From positions 1 through 35,726 of the forward strand of contig JAQYOA010000144.1 in NCBI GenBank assembly GCA_028727605.1: 35,726 nucleotides of DNA, in the 5' to 3' direction. This DNA is from Lachnospiraceae bacterium (lineage in GTDB: Bacteria; Bacillota; Clostridia; Lachnospirales; Lachnospiraceae). The notes beneath the pieces were generated by a model. That model saw only the letters and a list, made by a program, of their open reading frames with translations, had not been told where the DNA came from and ran no database searches. Positions within the stretch are counted from its first letter, which is position 1. Each line of letters begins with the position of its first letter. The position numbers were made by a program, and so were the translations under genes. Of this stretch, positions 1-8,525 are shown in pieces.

Positions 1-614
1 TTGCCGCATGCCAGTCCGGAAATGGTCTGGTTTACCACTGCCTGAAAAATAGAAGCAGACAGGTCTTCTTTGGTGGCGCCCTCATTGATCAGTGGCTGGA
101 TGTCTGTTTTTGCAAAAACTCCGCAGCGTGCTGCAATTGGATAAAGGGCTTTGTAATCTTTTGCATATTCATTCAGGCCGGAAGCATCTGTCTGAAGCAG
201 GGATGCCATCTGGTCAATAAAAGAACCGGTACCGCCGGCGCAGATGCCGTTCATTCGCTGCTCGATATTGCCGCCCTCAAAGTAAATGATCTTTGCATCT
301 TCTCCGCCAAGCTCAATGGCTACATCTGTCTGTGGAGCCATTTTCTGGAGAGAAGTGGAAACAGCGATCACTTCCTGTACAAAAGGTACTTCCAGATGCG
401 TTGCAAGAGTCAGTCCGCCGGAACCGGTGATCACCGGGCTTAAAGAAAGTTCGCCAAGTTCGGCGTAAGCCTTCTCCAGCAGATCTGCAAGGGTCTCCTG
501 AATATTGGCAAAGTGTCGTTCGTAATCCGCAAACAGCAGATGCTCCTGTTCATCCAGAATCGCGATCTTGACGGTTGTGGATCCGATATCAATTCCCAAT
601 GTAAATGTACTCAT
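1..614 (-). CDS. 2-hydroxyacyl-CoA dehydratase activator (activase), 5' part only
   Basis: The visible 204 codons begin at ATG 614, with an AGGAGG about 13 nt upstream, and run off the left edge. The protein opens with GIDIGSTTVKIAILDE, the phosphate-1 loop of the ASKHA ATPases. GGEDAKIIYF and CAGGTGSFIDQMASLL follow. C125 (in GICAGGTG) and C164 (in ARCGVFAKTD) match the two cysteines that bind the bridging [4Fe-4S] cluster in HgdC-type activators. Family knowledge: the homodimer uses ATP hydrolysis to push one electron into a 2-hydroxyacyl-CoA dehydratase or benzoyl-CoA reductase partner. In Clostridia the domain also occurs at the head of very large fused proteins (roughly 1,400 residues); which form this is cannot be told here because the 3' part lies outside the window. 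It is divergent from tgt and has its own promoter. Confidence 0.9.
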   Translation of the reverse strand, partial: MSTFTLGIDIGSTTVKIAILDEQEHLLFADYERHFANIQETLADLLEKAYAELGELSLSPVITGSGGLTLATHLEVPFVQEVIAVSTSLQKMAPQTDVAIELGGEDAKIIYFEGGNIEQRMNGICAGGTGSFIDQMASLLQTDASGLNEYAKDYKALYPIAARCGVFAKTDIQPLINEGATKEDLSASIFQAVVNQTISGLACG

Positions 615-703
615 ATAAATCAGTATTGCCTCCTCATCTAATTACACGTCACATATATACAAAAATTTCTTATTATAATGCAGTTTTAAAAATATTCCGT
701 AAC

Positions 704-732
704 ATTATACGACAAAGTTTTCAAAATGACAA
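704..732 (-). promoter_or_regulatory. Promoter of the activase gene
   Basis: Read on the minus strand: TTGTCA (732-727), a 17-nt spacer and TATAAT (709-704). Box sequences and spacing are near the sigma-A consensus. The leader to ATG 614 would be about 85 nt. Confidence 0.65.
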
Positions 733-767
733 TGTTAAAGTTCCACAAGGATTCTTCTCACTGACGG

Positions 768-796
768 TTGAAATTTAGGATAAATCAAGATATACT
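768..796 (+). promoter_or_regulatory. Promoter of tgt
   Basis: TTGAAA (768-773), a 17-nt spacer and TATACT (791-796). It lies inside the open upstream extension of the tgt frame. That makes the upstream TTG at 768 impossible as a start codon for this transcript and supports ATG 831. Confidence 0.7.
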
Positions 797-830
797 GATA
801 CATGATCAAATAAAAAGAAGAGGAGCAGAA

Positions 831-1982
831 ATGGCAGAATATAAACTGATAAAAACAGAAGGCAGGGCGAAACGTGCAGAATTCCATACCGTACACGGAA
901 CAATACAGACCCCTGTTTTTATGAATGTTGGAACGATTGCAGCGATCAAAGGCGCGGTTTCCACTACAGACCTTCAGGAAATCGGCACACAGGTGGAGCT
1001 TTCCAATACGTATCACCTTCATGTGCGCCCAGGAGATCAGGTTGTCAAGCAGCTTGGCGGACTTCATAAATTTATGGTGTGGGACAAACCGATCCTGACG
1101 GATTCCGGCGGATTCCAGGTATTTTCCCTTTCCGGTCTGCGCAAGATTAAAGAAGAAGGTGTTTATTTCCGTTCTCATATTGACGGACATAAGATTTTTA
1201 TGGGACCGGAGGAAAGCATGCAGATTCAGTCCAATCTTGCGTCTACCATTGCCATGGCTTTTGACGAGTGCCCCAGCAGTGTGGCAGACCGGGATTATGT
1301 ACAGAAGTCTGTTGAGCGGACCACCAGATGGCTGGCCCGTTGTAAGGAAGAGATGGCAAGGCTGAACAGTCTTCCGGATACGATCAACAAAGAACAGCTT
1401 CTTTTTGGTATCAACCAGGGAGGTGTTTATGAAGATATCCGTATTGCGCATGCACAGCAGATTGCGGAAATGAATCTGGACGGTTATGCCGTCGGAGGAC
1501 TTGCTGTTGGCGAGACGCATGAAGAAATGTACCGTATACTGGATGAAGTGGTGCCATATCTTCCGCAGGATAAGCCGACATATCTCATGGGAGTGGGAAC
1601 ACCGGCCAATATTCTGGAAGGAGTGGAGCGCGGTGTGGATTTCTTTGACTGTGTATATCCCAGCAGAAACGGACGCCACGGGCATGTGTACACCAACCAG
1701 GGGAAACTGAATCTGTTTAATGCCCGGTATGAGCTGGATTCCCGGCCGATTGAGGAGGGATGTCAGTGTCCGGCATGCCGTCACTACAGCAGAGCCTATA
1801 TCCGTCACCTTCTGAAAGCGAAGGAGATGCTGGGCATGCGTCTCTGCGTGCTTCATAATCTGTATTTTTATAATCATATGATGGAAGAAATCAGAGATGC
1901 ACTGGATGCCGGTAATTTTGCAGAATATAAAAAAATGCGCCTGGAAGGTTTTGAGCAGGGAAATATTCCTGAAAAAATGTGA
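831..1982 (+). CDS. tgt: tRNA-guanine transglycosylase
   Basis: 383 residues, the usual length for bacterial Tgt. It swaps guanine 34 of GUN-anticodon tRNAs (Asp, Asn, His, Tyr) for preQ1 on the way to queuosine. D91 in DSGGFQVFSL is the substrate-binding Asp. D273 in FDCVYPSRNGRHG is the covalent nucleophile. C311, C313 and C316 (CQCPAC) plus H342 form the structural zinc site. ATG 831 is chosen because AGAGGAG lies just upstream and because the open frame above it contains the promoter. yajC follows after 92 nt with a promoter of its own; tgt-yajC neighbourhood is common in bacteria. No terminator is seen between them, so some co-transcription is likely. Confidence 0.97.
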   Translation: MAEYKLIKTEGRAKRAEFHTVHGTIQTPVFMNVGTIAAIKGAVSTTDLQEIGTQVELSNTYHLHVRPGDQVVKQLGGLHKFMVWDKPILTDSGGFQVFSLSGLRKIKEEGVYFRSHIDGHKIFMGPEESMQIQSNLASTIAMAFDECPSSVADRDYVQKSVERTTRWLARCKEEMARLNSLPDTINKEQLLFGINQGGVYEDIRIAHAQQIAEMNLDGYAVGGLAVGETHEEMYRILDEVVPYLPQDKPTYLMGVGTPANILEGVERGVDFFDCVYPSRNGRHGHVYTNQGKLNLFNARYELDSRPIEEGCQCPACRHYSRAYIRHLLKAKEMLGMRLCVLHNLYFYNHMMEEIRDALDAGNFAEYKKMRLEGFEQGNIPEKM

Positions 1983-1989
1983 AAACTAC

Positions 1990-2018
1990 TTGAAGTATCA
2001 AACTTTTTTGTGTATGAT
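1990..2018 (+). promoter_or_regulatory. Probable promoter of yajC
   Basis: TTGAAG (1990-1995), 17 nt, TATGAT (2013-2018), starting just after the tgt stop codon. A short hairpin with arms GTTCC/GGAAC (about 2028-2045) lies in the short leader. Function is inferred from sequence only. Confidence 0.5.
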
Positions 2019-2074
2019 ATCCTATAGTGTTCCTGAAATTCGGAACAAGAATGACTGAAACAGGAGGAAATAAC

Positions 2075-2374
2075 ATGGACGCACAGAGCGGAGCAAGTCT
2101 GGGAATGATGATTATCTGGATGGTTTTGATTTTTGGTATGATGTACTTTTTGACGATCCGTCCTCAGAAGAAAGAACAGAAGAGACTTCAGGCAATGCTG
2201 AACAGCATGGAAGTAGGCGACAGCATTATGACCACCGGTGGTTTCTATGGTGTGGTAATCGACATGACAGAGGAAGATGTCATTGTTGAATTCGGCAATA
2301 ATAAGAACTGCCGTATCCCAATGAGAAAACAGGCTATCGCAGAAGTAGAGAAATCTGAGCAGGCATCTGCATGA
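2075..2374 (+). CDS. yajC: Preprotein translocase subunit YajC
   Basis: 99 residues, typical for YajC, the small accessory subunit of the Sec holotranslocon that associates with SecDF. One membrane segment spans about residues 9-28 (GMMIIWMVLIFGMMYFL). The conserved TIRPQKKEQKR motif follows, then a small cytosolic domain with GDSIMTTGGFYGVV and DMTEEDVIVEF, the YajC signature. The start is ATG 2075 because CAGGAGGAAA lies 6-8 nt before it; the frame is open further upstream but has no ribosome site there. No secD or secF lies next to it; a terminator follows 26 nt after the stop, so it is a single gene or the tail of tgt transcripts. Confidence 0.95.
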   Translation: MDAQSGASLGMMIIWMVLIFGMMYFLTIRPQKKEQKRLQAMLNSMEVGDSIMTTGGFYGVVIDMTEEDVIVEFGNNKNCRIPMRKQAIAEVEKSEQASA

Positions 2375-2400
2375 TTTTCTGCCCGAAGTGATGGAGAAAG

Positions 2401-2436
2401 AAGTAAGTACTGCTGACGTGGTACTTACTTTTTTAT
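2401..2436 (+). terminator. Rho-independent terminator after yajC
   Basis: Perfect 10-bp inverted repeat AAGTAAGTAC / GTACTTACTT around a 10-nt loop, followed by a T-run (TTTTTTTAT overlapping the second arm). Confidence 0.85.
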
Positions 2437-2531
2437 ATGTAAAATTCCTGTACAGACCAGAGAATTGTGGAGATTTTGCAGAGTTTTGGTCATGATTTGT
2501 TCCAATCTGGATATTTTTTCACTTTAATAGG

Positions 2532-2560
2532 TTGAAATCATGGAAAAAGTGCGTTATTAT
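2532..2560 (+). promoter_or_regulatory. Promoter of the leuB-ilvD-ilvB operon
   Basis: TTGAAA (2532-2537), 17 nt, TATTAT (2555-2560); a TATAAT shifted by 3 nt (2558-2563) overlaps it. CACTTT at 2520-2525 and AAAGTG at 2546-2551 form a small inverted repeat flanking the -35 box and could be an operator. I find no T-box motif and no leader peptide rich in Leu, Val or Ile codons between here and leuB. Confidence 0.6.
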
Positions 2561-2648
2561 AATAACAATACTCTGGCGGAACGGTTACAGGCGGTATGTA
2601 AGCAGAAGGTCTGACACGTGAAACGCCATAGAAGGAGAGGAAATTGTT

Positions 2649-3731
2649 ATGGAATGTAAGATTGCATTGATTCCCGGTGATGGAATCGGACCGGAAATTG
2701 TAAGAGAAGCTAAAAAAGTTCTGGATCAGGTTTGCGAAAAATATCACCATACATTTACATATTCAGAAGTTCTTCTGGGAGGCGCCTCCATTGACGTACA
2801 TGGTGTTCCGCTGACAGAAGAAGCGATTGCACAGGCGAAGGCATCTGATGCAGTTCTGATGGGCTCCATCGGCGGAGATGCGAAGACATCCCCGTGGTAT
2901 CAGCTAGAACCGTCTAAGAGACCGGAAGCAGGTCTTCTGGCTATCCGTAAAGCCCTGAATCTTTTTGCGAATCTCCGTCCCGCATATTTATATAATGAAT
3001 TAAAAGCAGCCTGCCCGCTGCGCGAGGATATTATCGGCGATGGATTTGACATGATCATTGTCCGTGAGCTTACCGGCGGTCTTTATTTCGGAGAGCGCAG
3101 AACCGTAGAAGAGAACGGGGTAAAAAAAGCCATTGATACCCTTTCTTATAATGAAAATGAAATCCGGCGTATTGCAGTCAAAGCTTTTGAGATCGCTATG
3201 AAGCGTTCAAAAAAAGTGACCAGTGTTGACAAAGCCAATGTTCTGGATTCTTCCCGTCTCTGGAGAAAAGTAGTAGAGGAAGTTGCGGCAGATTATCCGG
3301 AAGTGACTCTGGAGCATATGCTGGTGGATAACTGCGCAATGCAGCTTGTCCGTGATCCGAAACAGTTTGATGTCATTCTGACAGAGAATATGTTTGGTGA
3401 TATTCTTTCTGATGAGGCAAGCATGGTAACCGGTTCCATCGGAATGCTTTCCTCCGCAAGTCTTAATGAGACGAAATTCGGTCTTTATGAGCCGAGCCAC
3501 GGTTCTGCACCGGATATTGCAGGACAGAACAAGGCAAACCCGATCGCAACCATCCTTTCCGCAGCCATGATGCTCCGTTATTCTCTGGATCTTGATGCGG
3601 AAGCCGATGCAGTGGAAGCTGCTGTTCAGAAAGTTCTGACAGACGGATATCGTACCGGTGACATTATGTCAGAAGGCTGTACTCTCGTGGGAACAAAAGA
3701 AATGGGCGATCTAATCGCAGCAGCAATCTGA
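2649..3731 (+). CDS. leuB: 3-isopropylmalate dehydrogenase
   Basis: 360 residues, normal length. It oxidises and decarboxylates (2R,3S)-3-isopropylmalate with NAD+ in leucine synthesis, in the cytosol. GDGIGPEIV near the N-terminus, the MGSIGG segment, the [11 protein letters not shown] substrate loop, the [22 protein letters not shown] metal and substrate region and the [16 protein letters not shown] cofactor loop are all intact. The start has AGGAGAGG about 8 nt upstream. It heads a three-gene operon with ilvD (71-nt gap) and ilvB. leuA, leuC and leuD are not in the window, so those steps must be encoded elsewhere. Confidence 0.97.
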   Translation: MECKIALIPGDGIGPEIVREAKKVLDQVCEKYHHTFTYSEVLLGGASIDVHGVPLTEEAIAQAKASDAVLMGSIGGDAKTSPWYQLEPSKRPEAGLLAIRKALNLFANLRPAYLYNELKAACPLREDIIGDGFDMIIVRELTGGLYFGERRTVEENGVKKAIDTLSYNENEIRRIAVKAFEIAMKRSKKVTSVDKANVLDSSRLWRKVVEEVAADYPEVTLEHMLVDNCAMQLVRDPKQFDVILTENMFGDILSDEASMVTGSIGMLSSASLNETKFGLYEPSHGSAPDIAGQNKANPIATILSAAMMLRYSLDLDAEADAVEAAVQKVLTDGYRTGDIMSEGCTLVGTKEMGDLIAAAI

Positions 3732-3802
3732 TCTTTCGTTTTATGGTATTTTGAGAAAATATCTGCAGATGCAGACAGCATAATTATAAAAGGAGTGGAA
3801 AT

Positions 3803-5464
3803 ATGAGAAGTGATGCAGTAAAAAAAGGCTCACAGCAGGCACCGCACAGGTCCCTGTTTAATGCTCTTGGAATGACAAAAGAAGAAATGGAACGTCCTCT
3901 GGTAGGTATTGTAAGTTCTTACAATGAGATCGTACCGGGACACATGAACCTTGATAAAATCGTAAATGCAGTAAAACAGGGTGTTGCCATGGCAGGTGGA
4001 ACCCCTGTTGTCTTCCCGGCAATTGCTGTCTGCGACGGTATTGCCATGGGACATATCGGTATGAAATATTCTCTGGTAACCCGTGATCTGATCGCAGATT
4101 CCACAGAGTCTATGGCTCTTGCACATCAGTTTGATGCACTGGTTATGGTGCCGAACTGTGACAAGAATGTTCCGGGACTTCTGATGGCTGCAGCCAGAAT
4201 TAACGTACCTACCGTATTTGTCAGTGGCGGCCCGATGATGGCCGGACACATTGACGGTCACAAGACAAGTCTTTCCAGTATGTTTGAGGCAGTCGGCGCT
4301 TATGCGGCGGGAACTATTGATGAAGAGAAGCTGACCGAATGGGAAAACAAAACCTGTCCTACCTGCGGCTCCTGTTCCGGTATGTATACCGCGAACAGCA
4401 TGAACTGTCTGACCGAGGTACTTGGTATGGGACTTCAGGGCAACGGTACGATTCCGGCTGTTTATTCCGAGCGTCTCCGTCTGGCAAAGAGAGCCGGCAT
4501 GAAAGTAATGGAACTGCTGGAGAAGAACATTCGTCCCAGCGATATCATGACAAAAGAGGCGTTTTTAAATGCACTTACTGTAGATATGGCACTTGGCTGC
4601 TCTACCAACAGTATGCTTCATTTGCCTGCAATTGCCCATGAAGCAGGCGTGGAACTGAATCCGGAGATGGCCAATGCGATCAGTGAGAAGACCCCGAACC
4701 TTTGTCATCTGGCACCGGCAGGCCATACCTATATTGAAGAGCTCAATGAGGCCGGCGGTGTGTACGCTGTCATGAATGAGCTGAATAAGCTGGGACTTCT
4801 TCATACCGAATGTATGACTGCAACAGGAAAGACGGTGGGAGAGAACATCGCCGGATGCGTCAATAAGAATCCGGAAGTCATCCGTCCGGTTGAGAATCCG
4901 TACAGCAAGACTGGCGGTATTGCCGTTCTGAAAGGAAATCTGGCACCGGATACCGCAGTGGTAAAACGTTCTGCAGTAGTTCCGGAGATGCTGGTACACG
5001 AAGGTCCTGCAAGAGTGTTCGATTGTGAGGAGGATGCCATCGAGGCAATCCGCGGCGGAAAGATTGTAGCAGGTGATGTGGTTGTCATCCGCTATGAGGG
5101 ACCAAAAGGCGGCCCGGGTATGAGAGAAATGCTGAATCCGACTTCTGCCATTGCCGGTATGGGACTTGGTTCTTCGGTTGCACTGATTACAGACGGACGT
5201 TTCTCAGGTGCATCCAGAGGTGCATCCATCGGTCATGTATGCCCGGAGGCAGCAGAGGGAGGTCCGATTGCACTTGTGGAAGAAGGCGATCTGATCCGCA
5301 TCAATATTCCGGAGCATAAGCTGGAACTGGCAGTATCCGAGGAAGAGCTGGCACGCCGCAAAGAATTGTGGCAGCCAAAAGAGCCGAAGGTAACAACCGG
5401 CTACCTGGCAAGATACGCAAAGATGGTCTCCAGTGCAAGCAAGGGAGCGATCCTGGAGTTCTAA
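3803..5464 (+). CDS. ilvD: Dihydroxy-acid dehydratase
   Basis: 553 residues, normal for IlvD. It dehydrates 2,3-dihydroxy-isovalerate and -methylvalerate to the 2-oxo acids in valine and isoleucine synthesis. Iron-sulfur ligands are visible: C119 in NCDKNVPG and C188/C191 in the [16 protein letters not shown] block. The C-terminal [17 protein letters not shown] and [12 protein letters not shown] motifs, which hold the catalytic Ser region and the metal site, are also present. The start has AGGAGTGG 6-7 nt upstream. It lies between leuB and ilvB; the short hairpin after it may separate expression of ilvD and ilvB. Confidence 0.97.
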   Translation: MRSDAVKKGSQQAPHRSLFNALGMTKEEMERPLVGIVSSYNEIVPGHMNLDKIVNAVKQGVAMAGGTPVVFPAIAVCDGIAMGHIGMKYSLVTRDLIADSTESMALAHQFDALVMVPNCDKNVPGLLMAAARINVPTVFVSGGPMMAGHIDGHKTSLSSMFEAVGAYAAGTIDEEKLTEWENKTCPTCGSCSGMYTANSMNCLTEVLGMGLQGNGTIPAVYSERLRLAKRAGMKVMELLEKNIRPSDIMTKEAFLNALTVDMALGCSTNSMLHLPAIAHEAGVELNPEMANAISEKTPNLCHLAPAGHTYIEELNEAGGVYAVMNELNKLGLLHTECMTATGKTVGENIAGCVNKNPEVIRPVENPYSKTGGIAVLKGNLAPDTAVVKRSAVVPEMLVHEGPARVFDCEEDAIEAIRGGKIVAGDVVVIRYEGPKGGPGMREMLNPTSAIAGMGLGSSVALITDGRFSGASRGASIGHVCPEAAEGGPIALVEEGDLIRINIPEHKLELAVSEEELARRKELWQPKEPKVTTGYLARYAKMVSSASKGAILEF

Positions 5465-5475
5465 AAAATAGAGAC

Positions 5476-5517
5476 AGCCGTCCGGCAGCAGAAGAGAAAA
5501 TTCTCTGTCGGAGGGCT
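5476..5517 (+). other. Intercistronic hairpin between ilvD and ilvB
   Basis: AGCCGTCCGGCAG pairs imperfectly with CTGTCGGAGGGCT, with an inner perfect AGAGAA/TTCTCT stem. Only a weak T-run (GATTTGTACT) follows. It may be a leaky terminator or a transcript-stability hairpin rather than a full stop. Confidence 0.5.
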
Positions 5518-5554
5518 GATTTGTACTATACATAAAAGCAGGAGGAAGATTGGA

Positions 5555-7234
5555 ATGGAATTAACAGGATCACAGATCGTCATCGAATGCCTGAAAGAAC
5601 AGGGCGTGGACACTGTATTTGGCTATCCGGGAGGAACGATCCTGAATATTTACGATGAATTATACCGTCATCCGGAGATTCATCATATACTGACATCTCA
5701 TGAGCAGGGAGCTGCACATGCAGCGGACGGATATGCGAGAGCAACCGGAAAGGTGGGAGTCTGCATGGCAACCAGCGGCCCCGGCGCGACAAATCTGGTA
5801 ACCGGTATTGCAACGGCTTACATGGATTCTTCTCCGATGGTAGCGATCACCTGCAACGTGGGGAAACCGCTGCTTGGAAAAGACAGCTTTCAGGAGATTG
5901 ACATCGCAGGCGTAGCGATGCCCATCACAAAATACAGTGTCATTGTCAAGGATATTTCCATGCTTGCGGTTACGCTTCGAAGAGCATTTGAGATTGCCAA
6001 AAGCGGCCGTCCCGGACCTGTCCTTGTGGATATTACCAAGGATGTAACCGCAGCGAAATACGAGTATGAGCCGGTTGTTCCACGGGAAATTCTGCCGGTG
6101 ACGGAAACTATATCGGAAGAAGCCATTGATGAAGTGGTAAAAATGATCAAGGCATCCAAAAAGCCTTATATCTTTGTGGGCGGCGGATCGATTCTCTCCG
6201 GTGCGTCAGAGGAAGTGAGGGAATTTGCTCACAAGATTCAGTCTCCGGTCTGTGACAGCCTTATGGGAAAAGGCGCATTTCCGGGAGATGATGAATTGTA
6301 TACCGGAATGCTCGGTATGCACGGAACCAAGACTTCCAATTACGGGGTGACTAAATGTGATCTTCTTGTTGTACTGGGCGCGCGTTTCTCGGATCGTGTC
6401 ACAGGCAATGCGTCAAAGTTTGCTTACAATGCAAAGATTGTACAGATCGATGTGGATGCAGCCGAGATTAATAAAAATGTGATCGTGGATTCCTCTATCA
6501 TCGGAGATGTGAAAGAAGTATTGAAGAAGCTGAACGAAAAGCTTTCTCCCATGGAGCATAACGAATGGCTTTCCGAGATTTCCAGCATGAAAGAGCGTTT
6601 CCCGTTAAAGCATGAGGACGGACTGACAGGACCTTACGTTATGGAGGAAATTTATCGTGCCACAAACGGAGAGGCAGTCATCACAACCGATGTGGGACAG
6701 CATCAGATGTGGGCGGCACAGTATTACCGCTATACCGAACCTCGTACCTTTATCAGCTCCGGCGGTCTTGGAACAATGGGCTTCGGACTCGGAGCTGCCA
6801 TGGGAGCAAAAATGGGACGTCCGGACAAGGTTGTCATCAACATCGCCGGGGACGGCTGTTTCCGCATGAATATGAACGAGCTGGCGACACTTTCCCGTTA
6901 TAACATTCCGGTGATTGAGGTTGTGATTAACAATCACGTGCTTGGTATGGTTCGTCAGTGGCAGACACTTTTCTACGGCAAACGCTATTCCAACACGGTG
7001 CTGAACGACAAGGCAGACTATGTGAAAGTGGCGGAAGCACTTGGAGTGAAAGGCATCCGTGTGACGAAAAAAGAAGAAATGGGCCCTGCAATCGAGGAAG
7101 CAATCAATACCGGTGGACCGGTACTGATCGACTGTCAGATTGACTGCGATGATAAGGTATTCCCGATGGTTCCGGCCGGTGCACCGATTGAAGATGCTTT
7201 CGATGCGGAAGATTTGGCGAAAAAGCAGGGATAA
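5555..7234 (+). CDS. ilvB: Acetolactate synthase, large (catalytic) subunit
   Basis: 559 residues, normal for the biosynthetic large subunit. It is thiamine diphosphate-dependent and condenses pyruvate with pyruvate or 2-oxobutyrate. E50 in TSHEQGAAHAADGYARA is the ThDP-activating Glu. MATSGPGATNLVTGIA follows, the central FAD-type domain contains SDRVTGN, and G432-D433-G434 starts the GDGCFRMNMNEL ThDP/Mg motif that ends at VINN. The start is supported by AGGAGG 8-9 nt upstream. No regulatory subunit gene (ilvN/ilvH) follows: the serC promoter begins only 4 nt after the stop codon. The regulatory subunit, if present, must be elsewhere. A purely catabolic AlsS is less likely given the leuB-ilvD context. 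Confidence 0.95.
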   Translation: MELTGSQIVIECLKEQGVDTVFGYPGGTILNIYDELYRHPEIHHILTSHEQGAAHAADGYARATGKVGVCMATSGPGATNLVTGIATAYMDSSPMVAITCNVGKPLLGKDSFQEIDIAGVAMPITKYSVIVKDISMLAVTLRRAFEIAKSGRPGPVLVDITKDVTAAKYEYEPVVPREILPVTETISEEAIDEVVKMIKASKKPYIFVGGGSILSGASEEVREFAHKIQSPVCDSLMGKGAFPGDDELYTGMLGMHGTKTSNYGVTKCDLLVVLGARFSDRVTGNASKFAYNAKIVQIDVDAAEINKNVIVDSSIIGDVKEVLKKLNEKLSPMEHNEWLSEISSMKERFPLKHEDGLTGPYVMEEIYRATNGEAVITTDVGQHQMWAAQYYRYTEPRTFISSGGLGTMGFGLGAAMGAKMGRPDKVVINIAGDGCFRMNMNELATLSRYNIPVIEVVINNHVLGMVRQWQTLFYGKRYSNTVLNDKADYVKVAEALGVKGIRVTKKEEMGPAIEEAINTGGPVLIDCQIDCDDKVFPMVPAGAPIEDAFDAEDLAKKQG

Positions 7235-7238
7235 AGGA

Positions 7239-7267
7239 TTGACAAATTATTGTCAGAGGGGTATTAT
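7239..7267 (+). promoter_or_regulatory. Strong promoter of serC-serA
   Basis: TTGACA (7239-7244), 17 nt, TATTAT (7262-7267): a perfect -35 and a good -10. It starts 4 nt after the ilvB stop, so it separates the serine genes from the branched-chain operon. No terminator is visible between ilvB and this promoter. Confidence 0.8.
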
Positions 7268-7274
7268 GAATTCA

Positions 7275-7442
7275 TTATGGTAAAGCATCATAGTGAGATC
7301 TTTGGAAACTCCGGCATAGGATCGAAGATTTCAAAGTAGAATGTAAGTGACAATCCTGTAACGGTTTCGGAAACAAGAAGCCGTTACAACGTTTTGATAC
7401 AGGATCGTTGCCGAAATAAGAGAGATCCAGGAGGATGAGAAA
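7275..7442 (+). promoter_or_regulatory. Structured 5' leader of serC
   Basis: About 168 nt of untranslated leader. A first hairpin is possible around 7300-7336 (CTTTG..CAAAG). Further on, GTAACGG (7358-7364) pairs with CCGTTAC (7381-7387), while ATCCTGTA (7353-7360) can pair with TACAGGAT (7398-7405). The two pairings share three bases, so they may be nested or compete. There is no T-box AGGGTGGNACCGCG motif and no terminator T-run. I do not recognise a known riboswitch class. Confidence 0.4.
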
Positions 7443-8525
7443 ATGAGCAGAGTTTACAATTTTTCCGCAGGACCGGCTGTTCTGCCGGAAGAGGTTTTAA
7501 GAGAAGCACAGGAAGAGATGATGGATTATCGCGGATGCGGAATGTCTGTTATGGAGATGAGTCACCGGTCCAAAATGTTCCAGAACATCATTGACGAAGC
7601 GGAGGCAGATATCCGTGAGCTGATGGGAATTCCTTCCAACTATAAAGTACTGTTTCTGCAGGGCGGCGCATCTCTGCAGTTTGCCATGATTCCCATGAAT
7701 CTGATGAAGAATCGGGTAGCTGACTATATCGTGACCGGACAGTGGGCAAAAAAAGCATACCAGGAAGCACAGAAATATGGAAAGGCAAACAAGATTGCCT
7801 CATCCGAGGATAAAACCTTCTCCTATATTCCGGATTGCTCAGACCTTCCAATCAGCCCGGATGCAGATTACGTTTATATCTGTGAAAACAATACCATTTA
7901 CGGAACAAAATACAAACAGCTTCCGAATACCAAAGGAAAACTGCTGGTAGCAGACGTATCTTCCTGCTTTTTGTCAGAACCGGTGGATGTGACGAAATAC
8001 GGTATCATTTATGGCGGCGTACAGAAGAATATCGGACCTGCCGGTATGGTGATTTCCATTGTACGTGATGATCTGATCACCGATGACGTTCTTGAGGGAA
8101 CTCCTACGATGATGAAATTCAAGACACATGCGGATGCAGGTTCTATGTATAACACACCAAACTGCTACTGCATCTACATGTGCGGCAAGGTCTTCAAATG
8201 GCTGAAGAAGATGGGCGGCCTTGAAGTGATGAAACAGAGAAATGAGGAGAAAGCAAAGATTCTCTATGATTTCCTGGATGAGAGTAAACTGTTCCACGGA
8301 ACCGTAGTACCGGAAGATCGTTCTCCTATGAATGTTCCGTTTGTCACAGGAAATGCCGAACTGGATGCAAAATTTGTGAAAGAGTCCAAAGAAGCAGGAT
8401 TTGAAAACCTCAAGGGACACCGCACTGTGGGCGGTATGCGTGCAAGTATCTACAACGCGATGCCAAAAGAAGGTGTGGAGGCTCTGGTAGCATTCATGAA
8501 GAAGTTTGAGGAGGAGAATCTGTAA
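7443..8525 (+). CDS. serC: Phosphoserine aminotransferase
   Basis: 360 residues, normal for SerC. It is a PLP enzyme that moves an amino group from glutamate to 3-phosphohydroxypyruvate. The N-terminus YNFSAGPAVLPEEVL, the SHRSKMF segment and LFLQGGASLQFAMIP are typical. The PLP lysine is K195 in YGGVQKNIGPAGM, and GGMRASIYNAMP lies near the C-terminus. AGGAGG precedes ATG 7443. The stop overlaps the serA start by one base (TAATG), so the two enzymes are translationally coupled, which fits consecutive steps of the phosphorylated serine pathway. Confidence 0.97.
   Translation: MSRVYNFSAGPAVLPEEVLREAQEEMMDYRGCGMSVMEMSHRSKMFQNIIDEAEADIRELMGIPSNYKVLFLQGGASLQFAMIPMNLMKNRVADYIVTGQWAKKAYQEAQKYGKANKIASSEDKTFSYIPDCSDLPISPDADYVYICENNTIYGTKYKQLPNTKGKLLVADVSSCFLSEPVDVTKYGIIYGGVQKNIGPAGMVISIVRDDLITDDVLEGTPTMMKFKTHADAGSMYNTPNCYCIYMCGKVFKWLKKMGGLEVMKQRNEEKAKILYDFLDESKLFHGTVVPEDRSPMNVPFVTGNAELDAKFVKESKEAGFENLKGHRTVGGMRASIYNAMPKEGVEALVAFMKKFEEENL

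Noticed and set aside
735-1877. Long minus-strand open frame opposite tgt
   Set aside because: Rich in His, Cys, Phe and Ile with no recognisable domain; it is the antisense shadow of a well-identified gene.
2540-2614. 24-codon frame before leuB as a leader peptide
   Set aside because: It starts between the -35 and -10 boxes of the likely promoter, so the transcript would not contain its start; it has no run of Leu, Val or Ile codons.
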